From: Micrococcales bacterium | GTDB lineage: Bacteria; Actinomycetota; Actinomycetes; Actinomycetales; Cellulomonadaceae | DNA length: 5,702 nucleotides | Direction: 5' to 3' | Assembly: GCA_009783975.1 (NCBI GenBank) | Contig: WRCL01000145.1 | Coordinates: forward strand, 1 to 5,702 | Shown here: positions 1 through 4,895 of the stretch, in pieces | How positions within the stretch are numbered: the first letter of the stretch is position 1 | Layout of the letters: each line of letters begins with the position of its first letter | Position numbers and translations under genes: made by a program | The notes under the pieces: generated by a model | Database searches by the model: none | The model's input: the letters and a program-made list of their open reading frames with translations, nothing else | Told to the model about the DNA's origin: nothing

Positions 1-819
1 GTCCAGGCGCACCAGGGCGTTGAACTTGTTCGGACGGTTGCCCTGCGGGGCTGGGTCACCCTCGCGCGGGGCGCGCACCGCACCGGTGATCGCGTCGCCC
101 CGGCGCAGACCAGACTTCTTGACCTGGCCCAGGGAGACGTACACGTCGTGGGGCCCAGGCAGGTAGCCGCTGGTGCGCACGAACGCGTACGAGTCGAGCA
201 CGTCGAGGATCCCGGCGACGGGCACGAGCACGTCGTCGACGCCGATCTCGACCTCGTCGAGGCTGGTGATGTCTGGTTGGCGGCCGCGGCCGCGTTTGCG
301 GTCGCGGTACCGGTCACGTGAGCGCCGGCGTCGTCCACCACGCTCCTCGTCGTCGCCGGCCCGCTGCTGGCCAGGGTTCTGCCCTGCGGGCTGGTCCGCC
401 GGGTCGTGGGCTGCAGGCGCCGCGGCGGGCTGGTCTGGGGCGGGGGCACCTGCCCCGCGGCCGGACCGGCGGTTGCGCCGGGGGTGCTCAGGGCGGTCAG
501 GCAGGCGAGCGTCGAGCGCCGCCTCCAGGTCCGCGAGCCTCTCCGAGCTCGGCTGGTCGGCGCCGCTGGGCTCACCAGCCGGTCCCGGCGTGTCGCTGTG
601 GCCAGCGGCTGGGGCCGGCTCTTGGGGGGGTGGGGCGTCGGACGGGCCGTCCTCGCCTCCTGCGGCACCGATCGCGGCGACGAGGTCGCCTTTGCGCATC
701 TTGGACGTACCTCGCACACCGAGCTCTGTGGCCATGGCCTGCAGCTCAGGCAACCGTAGGACGGTCAGCGGTGCGTCGGTGCTGACGCCAGGTTCACCGG
801 CGTCGACTGTGTCTGTCAC
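1..819 (-). CDS. rho: Transcription termination factor Rho, N-terminal part (partial)
   Basis: Rho is the cytoplasmic hexameric RNA-dependent ATPase/helicase that ends transcription of untranslated RNA. The 273 codons read without a stop to the window edge, so the Walker A/B ATPase core is not visible. Residues 18-50 (LTVLRLPELQAMATELGV...KGDLVAAI) form the Rho N-terminal SAP-like helical domain. Residues about 51-182 are low-complexity, rich in Pro, Ala, Gly, Asp and Gln, and end in a basic tract at 160-180 (GRRRRSRDRYRDRKRGRGR). Residues about 196-273 are the cold-shock-like RNA-binding domain (VPVAGILDVLDSYAFVRTSG, LPGPHDVYVSLGQV, RPNKFNALVRL). Such inserts are known from actinobacterial Rho and are thought to widen RNA binding. 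I chose the GTG at 819 because GGGAGAGGG lies just upstream and the Rho domain starts soon after. An in-frame ATG at 1122-1120 is also open but has no ribosome site and poor codon bias. Identification is firm; the start is slightly less so. Confidence 0.95.
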   Translation of the reverse strand, partial: MTDTVDAGEPGVSTDAPLTVLRLPELQAMATELGVRGTSKMRKGDLVAAIGAAGGEDGPSDAPPPQEPAPAAGHSDTPGPAGEPSGADQPSSERLADLEAALDARLPDRPEHPRRNRRSGRGAGAPAPDQPAAAPAAHDPADQPAGQNPGQQRAGDDEERGGRRRRSRDRYRDRKRGRGRQPDITSLDEVEIGVDDVLVPVAGILDVLDSYAFVRTSGYLPGPHDVYVSLGQVKKSGLRRGDAITGAVRAPREGDPAPQGNRPNKFNALVRLD

Positions 820-1113
820 GAAGGACCCTCTCCCTCGTCGGGGCCGTTGCACGTACGGCCGTCCGCCGTCGGATGACGCGGACTCGGAAGCGCCACACGG
901 GCGCGCACAACAGCGGCTCGTATGACGGGTGTCGTCCCCCGTTGAGGTTTGTGACCTCAACCCTGCGAGTCGGCCGTGCGGCGTCGAACTTGAGGTGCCG
1001 CGCTGACTGGAGCACCGCCCCGGACGAGCCTCGAGAGCCTCGCACCGGATTGACTCCGTGAGTCCAGAACTGCGCTTGGTTGCAGTACTGCGGCGACGGG
1101 TCAGGTTGGGGAG
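820..1113 (-). other. Long rho 5' leader with a perfect stem-loop
   Basis: If the promoter at 1121-1152 is right, the rho transcript begins near 1114 and carries an untranslated leader of about 295 nt. The clearest structure is a perfect 8-bp inverted repeat with a 5-nt loop at 941-961 (minus-strand arms GTTGAGGT and ACCTCAAC). It is followed by GGGGGA rather than a U-run, so it does not look like an intrinsic terminator. The leader is open in frame with rho through all 101 upstream codons. Its third positions are far less G/C-biased than rho itself and the product would be a Ser/Arg-rich string with no domain, so I treat it as non-coding. In enteric bacteria rho is autoregulated by Rho-dependent attenuation in its leader; a similar role here is inference. 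Confidence 0.45.
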
Positions 1114-1120
1114 TGCGCCC

Positions 1121-1152
1121 ATCGTAGCATCACCGTCAGCCTGAGACGTCAA
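1121..1152 (-). promoter_or_regulatory. Probable rho promoter
   Basis: On the minus strand a TACGAT -10 element (1126-1121) is preceded directly by TGC, giving an extended -10 (TGCTACGAT, 1129-1121). A TTGACG -35-like hexamer lies at 1152-1147. The 20-nt spacer is longer than the usual 16-18, so the extended -10 may carry most of the recognition. Transcription would start near 1114. The promoter sits about 30-60 bases past the thrB stop codon, so rho can be transcribed independently as well as by read-through from thrB. Confidence 0.5.
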
Positions 1153-1177
1153 TCTCACGACCTGGGCACAATCTCAC
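1142..1177 (-). repeat. Direct repeat GTGAGATTG x2 plus inverted TGAGA half-site at the rho promoter
   Basis: The nonamer GTGAGATTG occurs on the minus strand at 1177-1169 and again at 1158-1150, a period of 19 bases or a little under two helical turns. The second copy overlaps the TTGACG -35-like element. An inverted half-site TCTCA at 1146-1142 pairs with TGAGA at 1157-1153, putting the -35 element in the loop of a short palindrome. The layout fits a binding site for a regulator acting at this promoter. It could also be chance or remnants of a short duplication. No regulator is identified. Confidence 0.4.
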
Positions 1178-1180
1178 CCT

Positions 1181-2095
1181 CTACAACCGTTCGACGACCC
1201 CGCCGGTGGTGTCTGGGGCAAGCTCGGTGATGGCCCACCCCCCAAGGACCCCTCCGAACACGTCGTGCATGACGGCCTCGGCGTCAAGCACCCGCCGGGT
1301 GCCGAACGCCAGGACCGTCGGACCAGCCCCTGAGACGACCGCAGGGACCCCGCGGCGGCGCAACGCGTCGACCAGCGCCATCGAGTCGGGCATGACCGAC
1401 CGGCGCTGCTCTTGGTGCAGCAGGTCGGTGGTCGCCTCGAACAGCAGGTCAGGACGACGGCCGAGCGCCTCGACGAGCAGGGCTGCACGGGCCGCCTGGG
1501 CTGCGGCGGCCGCGTGCGGCACCTGCGGCGGCAGCACCTGGCGGGCTGTGGCCGTGTCCAGCCGCGTGGGAGGCACAGCGACGACCGGAACGACGTCGCG
1601 GTGCAGCTCCAGCCGGACCGCGTGCGGACCAGGCAGCCACGCCAAGGTCAGCCCCCCAAAAACCGTGGGCGCGACGTTGTCGGGGTGGCCCTCGTACCCG
1701 GTCGCCAGCTCCATGACCACCGAGTCGTCGAGCAGCTGAGGTTCGGCGAGCATGCCACGGACCGCCAAGATCCCTGCGACGACTGCTGAGGCCGACGAGC
1801 CCAGCCCCCGCCCGTGCGGGATCGTGTTCGTGCAGCGCAGGCGCAACCCGGTACGCGAGGCCCCGAGCGTCTCCAGCGTCTGCAAGATCGTGTGGGCCAC
1901 GAGGTGGGCCGCATCGGTCGGCACCGCCCCGGCGCCTTCACCGTGGACCTGCACCTGCACGTCAGGGTCAGCCGTCGCGGCGACCTCGACCTCGTCGTAC
2001 ATCGCCAGGGCCAGGCCGAACGAGTCGTACCCGGGGCCGAGGTTGGCTGAGGAGGCCGGGACACGTACCCACACCCGGTCGTGCGCGAGCCGCAT
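1181..2095 (-). CDS. thrB: Homoserine kinase
   Basis: ThrB (304 aa, usual length) is a cytoplasmic GHMP-family kinase. It uses ATP to phosphorylate L-homoserine to O-phosphohomoserine, the substrate of threonine synthase. The family signatures are all present: N-terminal VPASSANLGPGYDSFGLAL at residues 12-30, the ATP-binding glycine-rich motif PHGRGLGSSASA at 93-104, EGHPDNVAPTVFGG at 135-148, and the C-terminal GHMP motif SGAGPTVLAFG at 255-265. The enzyme looks complete and functional. The ATG at 2095-2093 has only a modest ribosome site (AGGG, 8 bases away), but it puts the first motif at the expected distance from the N-terminus. thrC lies upstream on the same strand but is separated by two oppositely oriented genes, so the usual thrC-thrB co-transcription is not possible in the simple form. 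rho follows downstream after 361 bases. Confidence 0.97.
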   Translation of the reverse strand: MRLAHDRVWVRVPASSANLGPGYDSFGLALAMYDEVEVAATADPDVQVQVHGEGAGAVPTDAAHLVAHTILQTLETLGASRTGLRLRCTNTIPHGRGLGSSASAVVAGILAVRGMLAEPQLLDDSVVMELATGYEGHPDNVAPTVFGGLTLAWLPGPHAVRLELHRDVVPVVAVPPTRLDTATARQVLPPQVPHAAAAAQAARAALLVEALGRRPDLLFEATTDLLHQEQRRSVMPDSMALVDALRRRGVPAVVSGAGPTVLAFGTRRVLDAEAVMHDVFGGVLGGWAITELAPDTTGGVVERL

Positions 2096-2161
2096 CAGCC
2101 GCGCCCTGTGCCGACAGGTACTGCTCGCACGATGACCTCATCCCGTCCGACGATGGACCCA

Positions 2162-2190
2162 AGGATAGGGGGCGGCCGGACGGTACGGCG
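2162..2190 (-). promoter_or_regulatory. Possible thrB promoter
   Basis: A minus-strand TATCCT at 2167-2162 fits the TANNNT -10 pattern and would start transcription about 60 bases before the thrB ATG. No convincing -35 hexamer lies 16-18 bases upstream (CGCCGT at 2190-2185 is a poor match). The main argument is need: thrB has no co-directional gene immediately upstream, so some promoter must lie in 2096-2311 or within the antisense of the neighbouring gene. Confidence 0.3.
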
Positions 2191-2214
2191 CGTGCGGTCG
2201 TGGCGTGGCGGGCC

Positions 2215-2249
2215 GGTTCGCACCAGCGAGGAGACTGCCTGCGCGAACC
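2215..2249. repeat. Inverted repeat GGTTCGC...GCGAACC in the divergent promoter region
   Basis: GGTTCGC at 2215-2221 and its exact complement GCGAACC at 2243-2249 are separated by 21 bases. The element lies between the suggested thrB and membrane-gene promoters, ending about 25 bases before the latter's -10. It could be an operator for the divergent pair. A 7-bp arm in such GC-rich DNA is not strong evidence by itself. Confidence 0.3.
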
Positions 2250-2274
2250 CCCGTCGGTGGGCACAGCGTCCCGG

Positions 2275-2311
2275 TACGATGGATCCCTGAGGCGACCTGC
2301 AAGGACGGACG
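2275..2311 (+). promoter_or_regulatory. Promoter -10 and ribosome site of the 4-TM protein gene
   Basis: TACGAT at 2275-2280 fits a -10 element and is followed by GGATCC. The -35 region (about 2251-2257) is a poor match. The ribosome site is AAGGA at 2301-2305, six bases before the ATG. The -10 to ATG distance (37 bases), the bases after the -10 and the ribosome site closely match those in front of the downstream gene at 3242 (see the repeat entry), which supports both as real. Confidence 0.42.
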
Positions 2312-2320
2312 ATGAGCGAC
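2302..2320 (+). repeat. Shared start-region repeat, copy 1
   Basis: AGGACGGACGATG followed by one variable base and GCGAC. This 19-base stretch covers the ribosome site, start codon and codons 2-3 of the membrane-protein gene. It recurs at 3232-3250 before the second gene with one difference (A here, C there), so the proteins start MSD and MRD. It may reflect duplication of the start region or selection for equal translation of a paired set. Confidence 0.6.
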
Positions 2321-3121
2321 CCCACGGGCTGGGCCGGCCACCCTGGTGCTCCCCCGTCGTCGCCAGCGCCCCAGCCGCAGCCCCCAGGTATCTGGGGGGC
2401 GGGGACCTCGACGCCCACCCCGGGCTGGGGTCCACCGGTGCAGCGGCGACCCATCGGCACCAGACCTGTCGCCCCTGCCCCCGTCGTGCCCACACCACTC
2501 GCCCCTGGGCCGGCCACCGCCAGCACGTCGCTGCTGCAGGCGTTCTTCCCTCGTCCGCGCGCAGCCACCCCGGCGAGGAGCTCGCCTGACCTGCGTGCCG
2601 CCGCGATCGCGTGCGCGGGGATCGTCGTCGGTGTCGTCTTCGTCGGCGTCGCCTCGTACTACGGCACTGCTGCCCTGTTCGGGCCGGAGCTGGGTGAGGG
2701 CCAGACGGCACCCACGCTCGAGGTCATCGGCTCAGGGGGCTGGCTGTTCCACGGCGTCCCAGCCGCGCTCATGGGGGTGTGCGTCATCTCGTTGTACTTC
2801 GGGACCTCGCAGATGCACACCTGGGACTGGCTGATGATGGTCGGGGTGCTCGTCGTGGGCGGGGTCGTGTGTGCCGTGGTGTACCCGTTTTTCCTCGTGT
2901 TCGCCTCTGTCGGCTGCGGTGCGACAGACATCGCGACGACTGCGACGGTGGCGACCGGCGCGGCGAACGTGCTCAACCCCGAGGTGTGGCAGTCCACCGC
3001 CGGGCCGATGGTGCTGTGGACCGTCATCGGCGTGCTGGTCAGCCCCCTGCTGAGATCTGGGCGCTTGTGGTCGCTGTTCTTCCGCAAGGTGCTGCTTGCC
3101 GTGGTGCGCCTGGGTGGTTGA
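2312..3121 (+). CDS. Four-helix membrane protein with Pro-rich N-terminus, function unknown
   Basis: I do not recognise a family for this 269-residue protein. Residues 1-92 are a low-complexity, presumably disordered segment rich in Pro, Ala, Gly and Thr with scattered Trp (GWAGHPGAPP, GIWGAG, PGWGPP). Four hydrophobic segments follow at about 95-118, 144-165, 173-201 and 228-248. The predicted topology places the Pro-rich N-terminus and the basic tail (RSGRLWSLFFRKVLLAVVRLGG, 248-269) in the cytoplasm. Two outer loops result: an acidic one at about 124-142 (GPELGEGQ) and a Thr/Ala-rich one at 202-227. There is no signal peptide, lipobox or catalytic motif. The frame is favoured by strong G/C third-position bias, clear helices and an AAGGA ribosome site. 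The gene is plus-strand, divergent from thrB, and 120 bases upstream of a gene with the same kind of N-terminus. The coding call is good; the function is open. Confidence 0.85.
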   Translation: MSDPTGWAGHPGAPPSSPAPQPQPPGIWGAGTSTPTPGWGPPVQRRPIGTRPVAPAPVVPTPLAPGPATASTSLLQAFFPRPRAATPARSSPDLRAAAIACAGIVVGVVFVGVASYYGTAALFGPELGEGQTAPTLEVIGSGGWLFHGVPAALMGVCVISLYFGTSQMHTWDWLMMVGVLVVGGVVCAVVYPFFLVFASVGCGATDIATTATVATGAANVLNPEVWQSTAGPMVLWTVIGVLVSPLLRSGRLWSLFFRKVLLAVVRLGG

Positions 3122-3203
3122 CGGCGCATCGCACCTATGTAAGCTTCCGAGCGTCATTTGTTGTGACAGCCGACGAATGGAACGAACCGACATCTCCGGC
3201 GAG

Positions 3204-3241
3204 TATCATCGATCCGACGTCATCCACATCTAGGACGGACG
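3204..3241 (+). promoter_or_regulatory. Promoter -10 and ribosome site of the TPR-like protein gene
   Basis: TATCAT at 3204-3209 followed by CGATCC resembles TACGAT-GGATCC before the first gene, and the -10 to ATG distance is 38 versus 37 bases. The ribosome site AGGA (3232-3235) is six bases from the ATG. The 120-base gap 3122-3241 is clearly less GC-rich (about half G+C over 3131-3210) than its surroundings, as expected for a promoter region. No good -35 is present at standard spacing. GGAAC at 3179-3183 could suggest an alternative sigma factor, but the matching -10 for that class is missing. I saw no terminator for the first gene, so read-through into the second is likely too. Confidence 0.45.
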
Positions 3242-3250
3242 ATGCGCGAC
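3232..3250 (+). repeat. Shared start-region repeat, copy 2
   Basis: This is the second copy of the 19-base start-region sequence found at 2302-2320, identical except for one base just after the ATG. It contains the ribosome site, start codon and codons 2-3 of the TPR-like protein gene. Confidence 0.6.
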
Positions 3251-4876
3251 CTCTCCTTCTCGACCCCCCATGCGGCGACCCCGCCGTTCCCTGGGGCGCC
3301 TGCGCCCGGCGGCTTCCCGCCCGGGACCCGGCCACCAGCCCCGGCAGGCCCACGCGCGTGGTCACCGACCCCGCCGGCCCCCCCGACGGCATGGACACCA
3401 GGCCCTCCAGGCCCAGGGGCGTGGTCGCCAGCCGCCGGCCCTGCGGCACCAGGTGCTGCGGCGAGCCCGGCAGCCCAACGGCTGGTCACCGACCGGTACT
3501 TCTACGACGAGGTCACCACCGCCGCCGCGGCGACCGCGGCCTTTGGGCTCAACCAGGCCCAGACCCTAACGAGCCTGTGGCAGATCGGCACCACCGACCT
3601 GGAGCAGGCTGCGGCGTACCAGGCCCGCACCCGCGTCACAGCCCACGACCGGCACGCACGGGCGCGGTTCTGCGCCACGCGGGAGGCCGCATGGGCACGG
3701 CACCTGCGCAGCGCGTGCGGGGGGCCGCCACCTGAGCAGGACGTGCGTTTTGACCATGTGCCTGAGCTCGTCCCGGTCGAGGCCGCAGCAGCCCGGTTCG
3801 ACTGGAACGGGTTGCTGGGTCTGCTCGGCACCATCAACCGCCCTGAGGACCTTGACTTCGCGGTGACCCATATCGCCGAGATGCCGATGCTCGCTGACAC
3901 GTTCGTGTCGTTGGCCGCGCAGGTCCCGCAGAACCCGCTCGTGGGCACCCTCGCCGCCCGTGCTCTGATCAGCTACGCCTGGGACGTGCGCGGGACCTGG
4001 CCGGCCGACGAGCTGACGACGACCCAGTGGGCAGGGTTCCACCGGTTCGCTGCCGCCGCTGAGCAGATCCTCGGTTCGGTCGTCACCGCGCACCCCGGCT
4101 ACCTGCCGGCGTGGAGCAGCCTGCTGCTCGCACCGGTGCTGCGCGCGTCGGTGCCCAACCCTGACCACGTCCTGCAACGTCTGACCACCTTGACCCCTGG
4201 ACAAGACGGCTGGGCCGGCCCCCACGACGAAGACGCCTTCCGCGTCGGCGCAGGGTTTCGCTGGAGCTGCGAGCACGTCGCCGAACGGTACGGCCGGGTC
4301 GCTGCCCTGCACCCGTCGTACTTTCCTGCCCAGCTGAGCACCGTCCAGCTGCTCGTGCCCAAGTGGGGCGACGTCGAGCAGTACGGGTGGGACGGGCCGG
4401 TCGACGAGGTCGTCCCAGCGATGCACGAACGTGCCGCGTCGTTCGTCGCCCACTGCACCGACACCGCGCCACCTGGGGCGCTCACCCACGCCCTGCCCGC
4501 CTACCTGCACTTCCACCGGTGGTCGCAGGTCTCGTGGTTCGACGAGTGGAACGACGGGGAGAGCAAAGAACGCGCTGGGGAACGGTACTTCAAACGCCCC
4601 GAGGTCCAGGCCGAGCTGATGCAGGCCGTCGCCGACTCGGTGGGCCACCCCAACCACACCGAGACCTTGTACAGCCGTCAGGCCCGCTCGTTGCTCGCCT
4701 GGGAGCTGTACCGCGCCGGACGGGTCAAAGACGCTGCCGGGTTGTTCGCCACACTCGGCGACCGCCCCTCTGCGTGCGGGTGGGTCCACGAGGACATCGA
4801 GCACGGCTTCGACCCCAACCACCCCGAGGCGGCCCAGGCGTTCACCCGGGCCCGCAAGAAGGCGACCGGCCAGTAG
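3242..4876 (+). CDS. Soluble TPR-like helical protein with Pro/Trp-rich N-terminus, function unknown
   Basis: This 544-residue protein has no membrane segment or signal peptide and is presumably cytoplasmic. Residues 1-78 are Pro/Ala/Gly-rich with three AW(S/T)P units. From about 80 on it is helical and Trp-rich. Landmarks are AWDVRG (246-251), the paired HPGYLPAW (284-291) and HPSYFPAQ (357-364), LVPKWGDVE (371-379), APPGALTHAL (409-418), YFKRPEVQAELMQAVADSV (449-467), and AWELYRAGRVKDAAGLFATLG (486-506), which fits a TPR helix pair. From memory, this order resembles uncharacterised streptomycete TPR-like proteins and possibly DUF4034. No enzymatic motif is seen. The start is set by AGGA six bases upstream. 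It lies 120 bases after the membrane-protein gene, same strand, with a near-identical start region and a similar N-terminus. Partnership is inferred: perhaps a cytoplasmic adaptor or scaffold. Its end converges with thrC, 19 bases away. Confidence 0.88.
   Translation: MRDLSFSTPHAATPPFPGAPAPGGFPPGTRPPAPAGPRAWSPTPPAPPTAWTPGPPGPGAWSPAAGPAAPGAAASPAAQRLVTDRYFYDEVTTAAAATAAFGLNQAQTLTSLWQIGTTDLEQAAAYQARTRVTAHDRHARARFCATREAAWARHLRSACGGPPPEQDVRFDHVPELVPVEAAAARFDWNGLLGLLGTINRPEDLDFAVTHIAEMPMLADTFVSLAAQVPQNPLVGTLAARALISYAWDVRGTWPADELTTTQWAGFHRFAAAAEQILGSVVTAHPGYLPAWSSLLLAPVLRASVPNPDHVLQRLTTLTPGQDGWAGPHDEDAFRVGAGFRWSCEHVAERYGRVAALHPSYFPAQLSTVQLLVPKWGDVEQYGWDGPVDEVVPAMHERAASFVAHCTDTAPPGALTHALPAYLHFHRWSQVSWFDEWNDGESKERAGERYFKRPEVQAELMQAVADSVGHPNHTETLYSRQARSLLAWELYRAGRVKDAAGLFATLGDRPSACGWVHEDIEHGFDPNHPEAAQAFTRARKKATGQ
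3356..3430 (+). repeat. In-frame AW(S/T)P repeats in the disordered N-terminus
   Basis: Three imperfect units encode AWSPTPPAPPT (residues 39-49), AWTPGPPGPG (50-59) and AWSPAAGP (60-67), with Ala-Trp-Ser/Thr-Pro recurring every 10-11 residues. The regular Trp in a Pro-rich chain suggests short linear binding motifs rather than a plain spacer. Repeat expansion or contraction between strains would be expected in such a segment. Confidence 0.55.
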
Positions 4877-4895
4877 CCGTCCGACAACCGGTGGC

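Noticed and set aside
173..925. Plus-strand frames of 250, 155 and 117 codons across the rho region
   Set aside because: These are Arg/Ser/Pro-rich antisense shadows of rho, which is firmly identified on the minus strand.
794..1045. An 83-codon minus-strand frame in the rho leader, overlapping the rho start, as a possible leader peptide
   Set aside because: It starts at a GTG without a ribosome site, is Arg-rich without features, and overlaps rho out of frame. A leader peptide cannot be excluded but is not supported.
2095..2568. A 157-codon minus-strand frame whose TGA overlaps the thrB ATG (TGATG), resembling translational coupling
   Set aside because: It is antisense to the membrane-protein N-terminus, has no recognisable domain and has no convincing ribosome site. 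The TGATG overlap is likely chance, though it is the best alternative for a gene upstream of thrB.
3179..3209. GGAAC at 3179-3183 as the -35 of an ECF-sigma promoter for the TPR-like gene
   Set aside because: No matching ECF-type -10 lies at the expected spacing. The TATCAT element that parallels the upstream gene explains the region better.
2779..3735. A 318-codon plus-strand frame bridging the two cassette genes
   Set aside because: It crosses the lower-GC promoter gap and overlaps both better-supported genes in another frame. Its composition is Arg/Gly/Asp-rich, as expected of a frame-shifted reading of GC-rich DNA.
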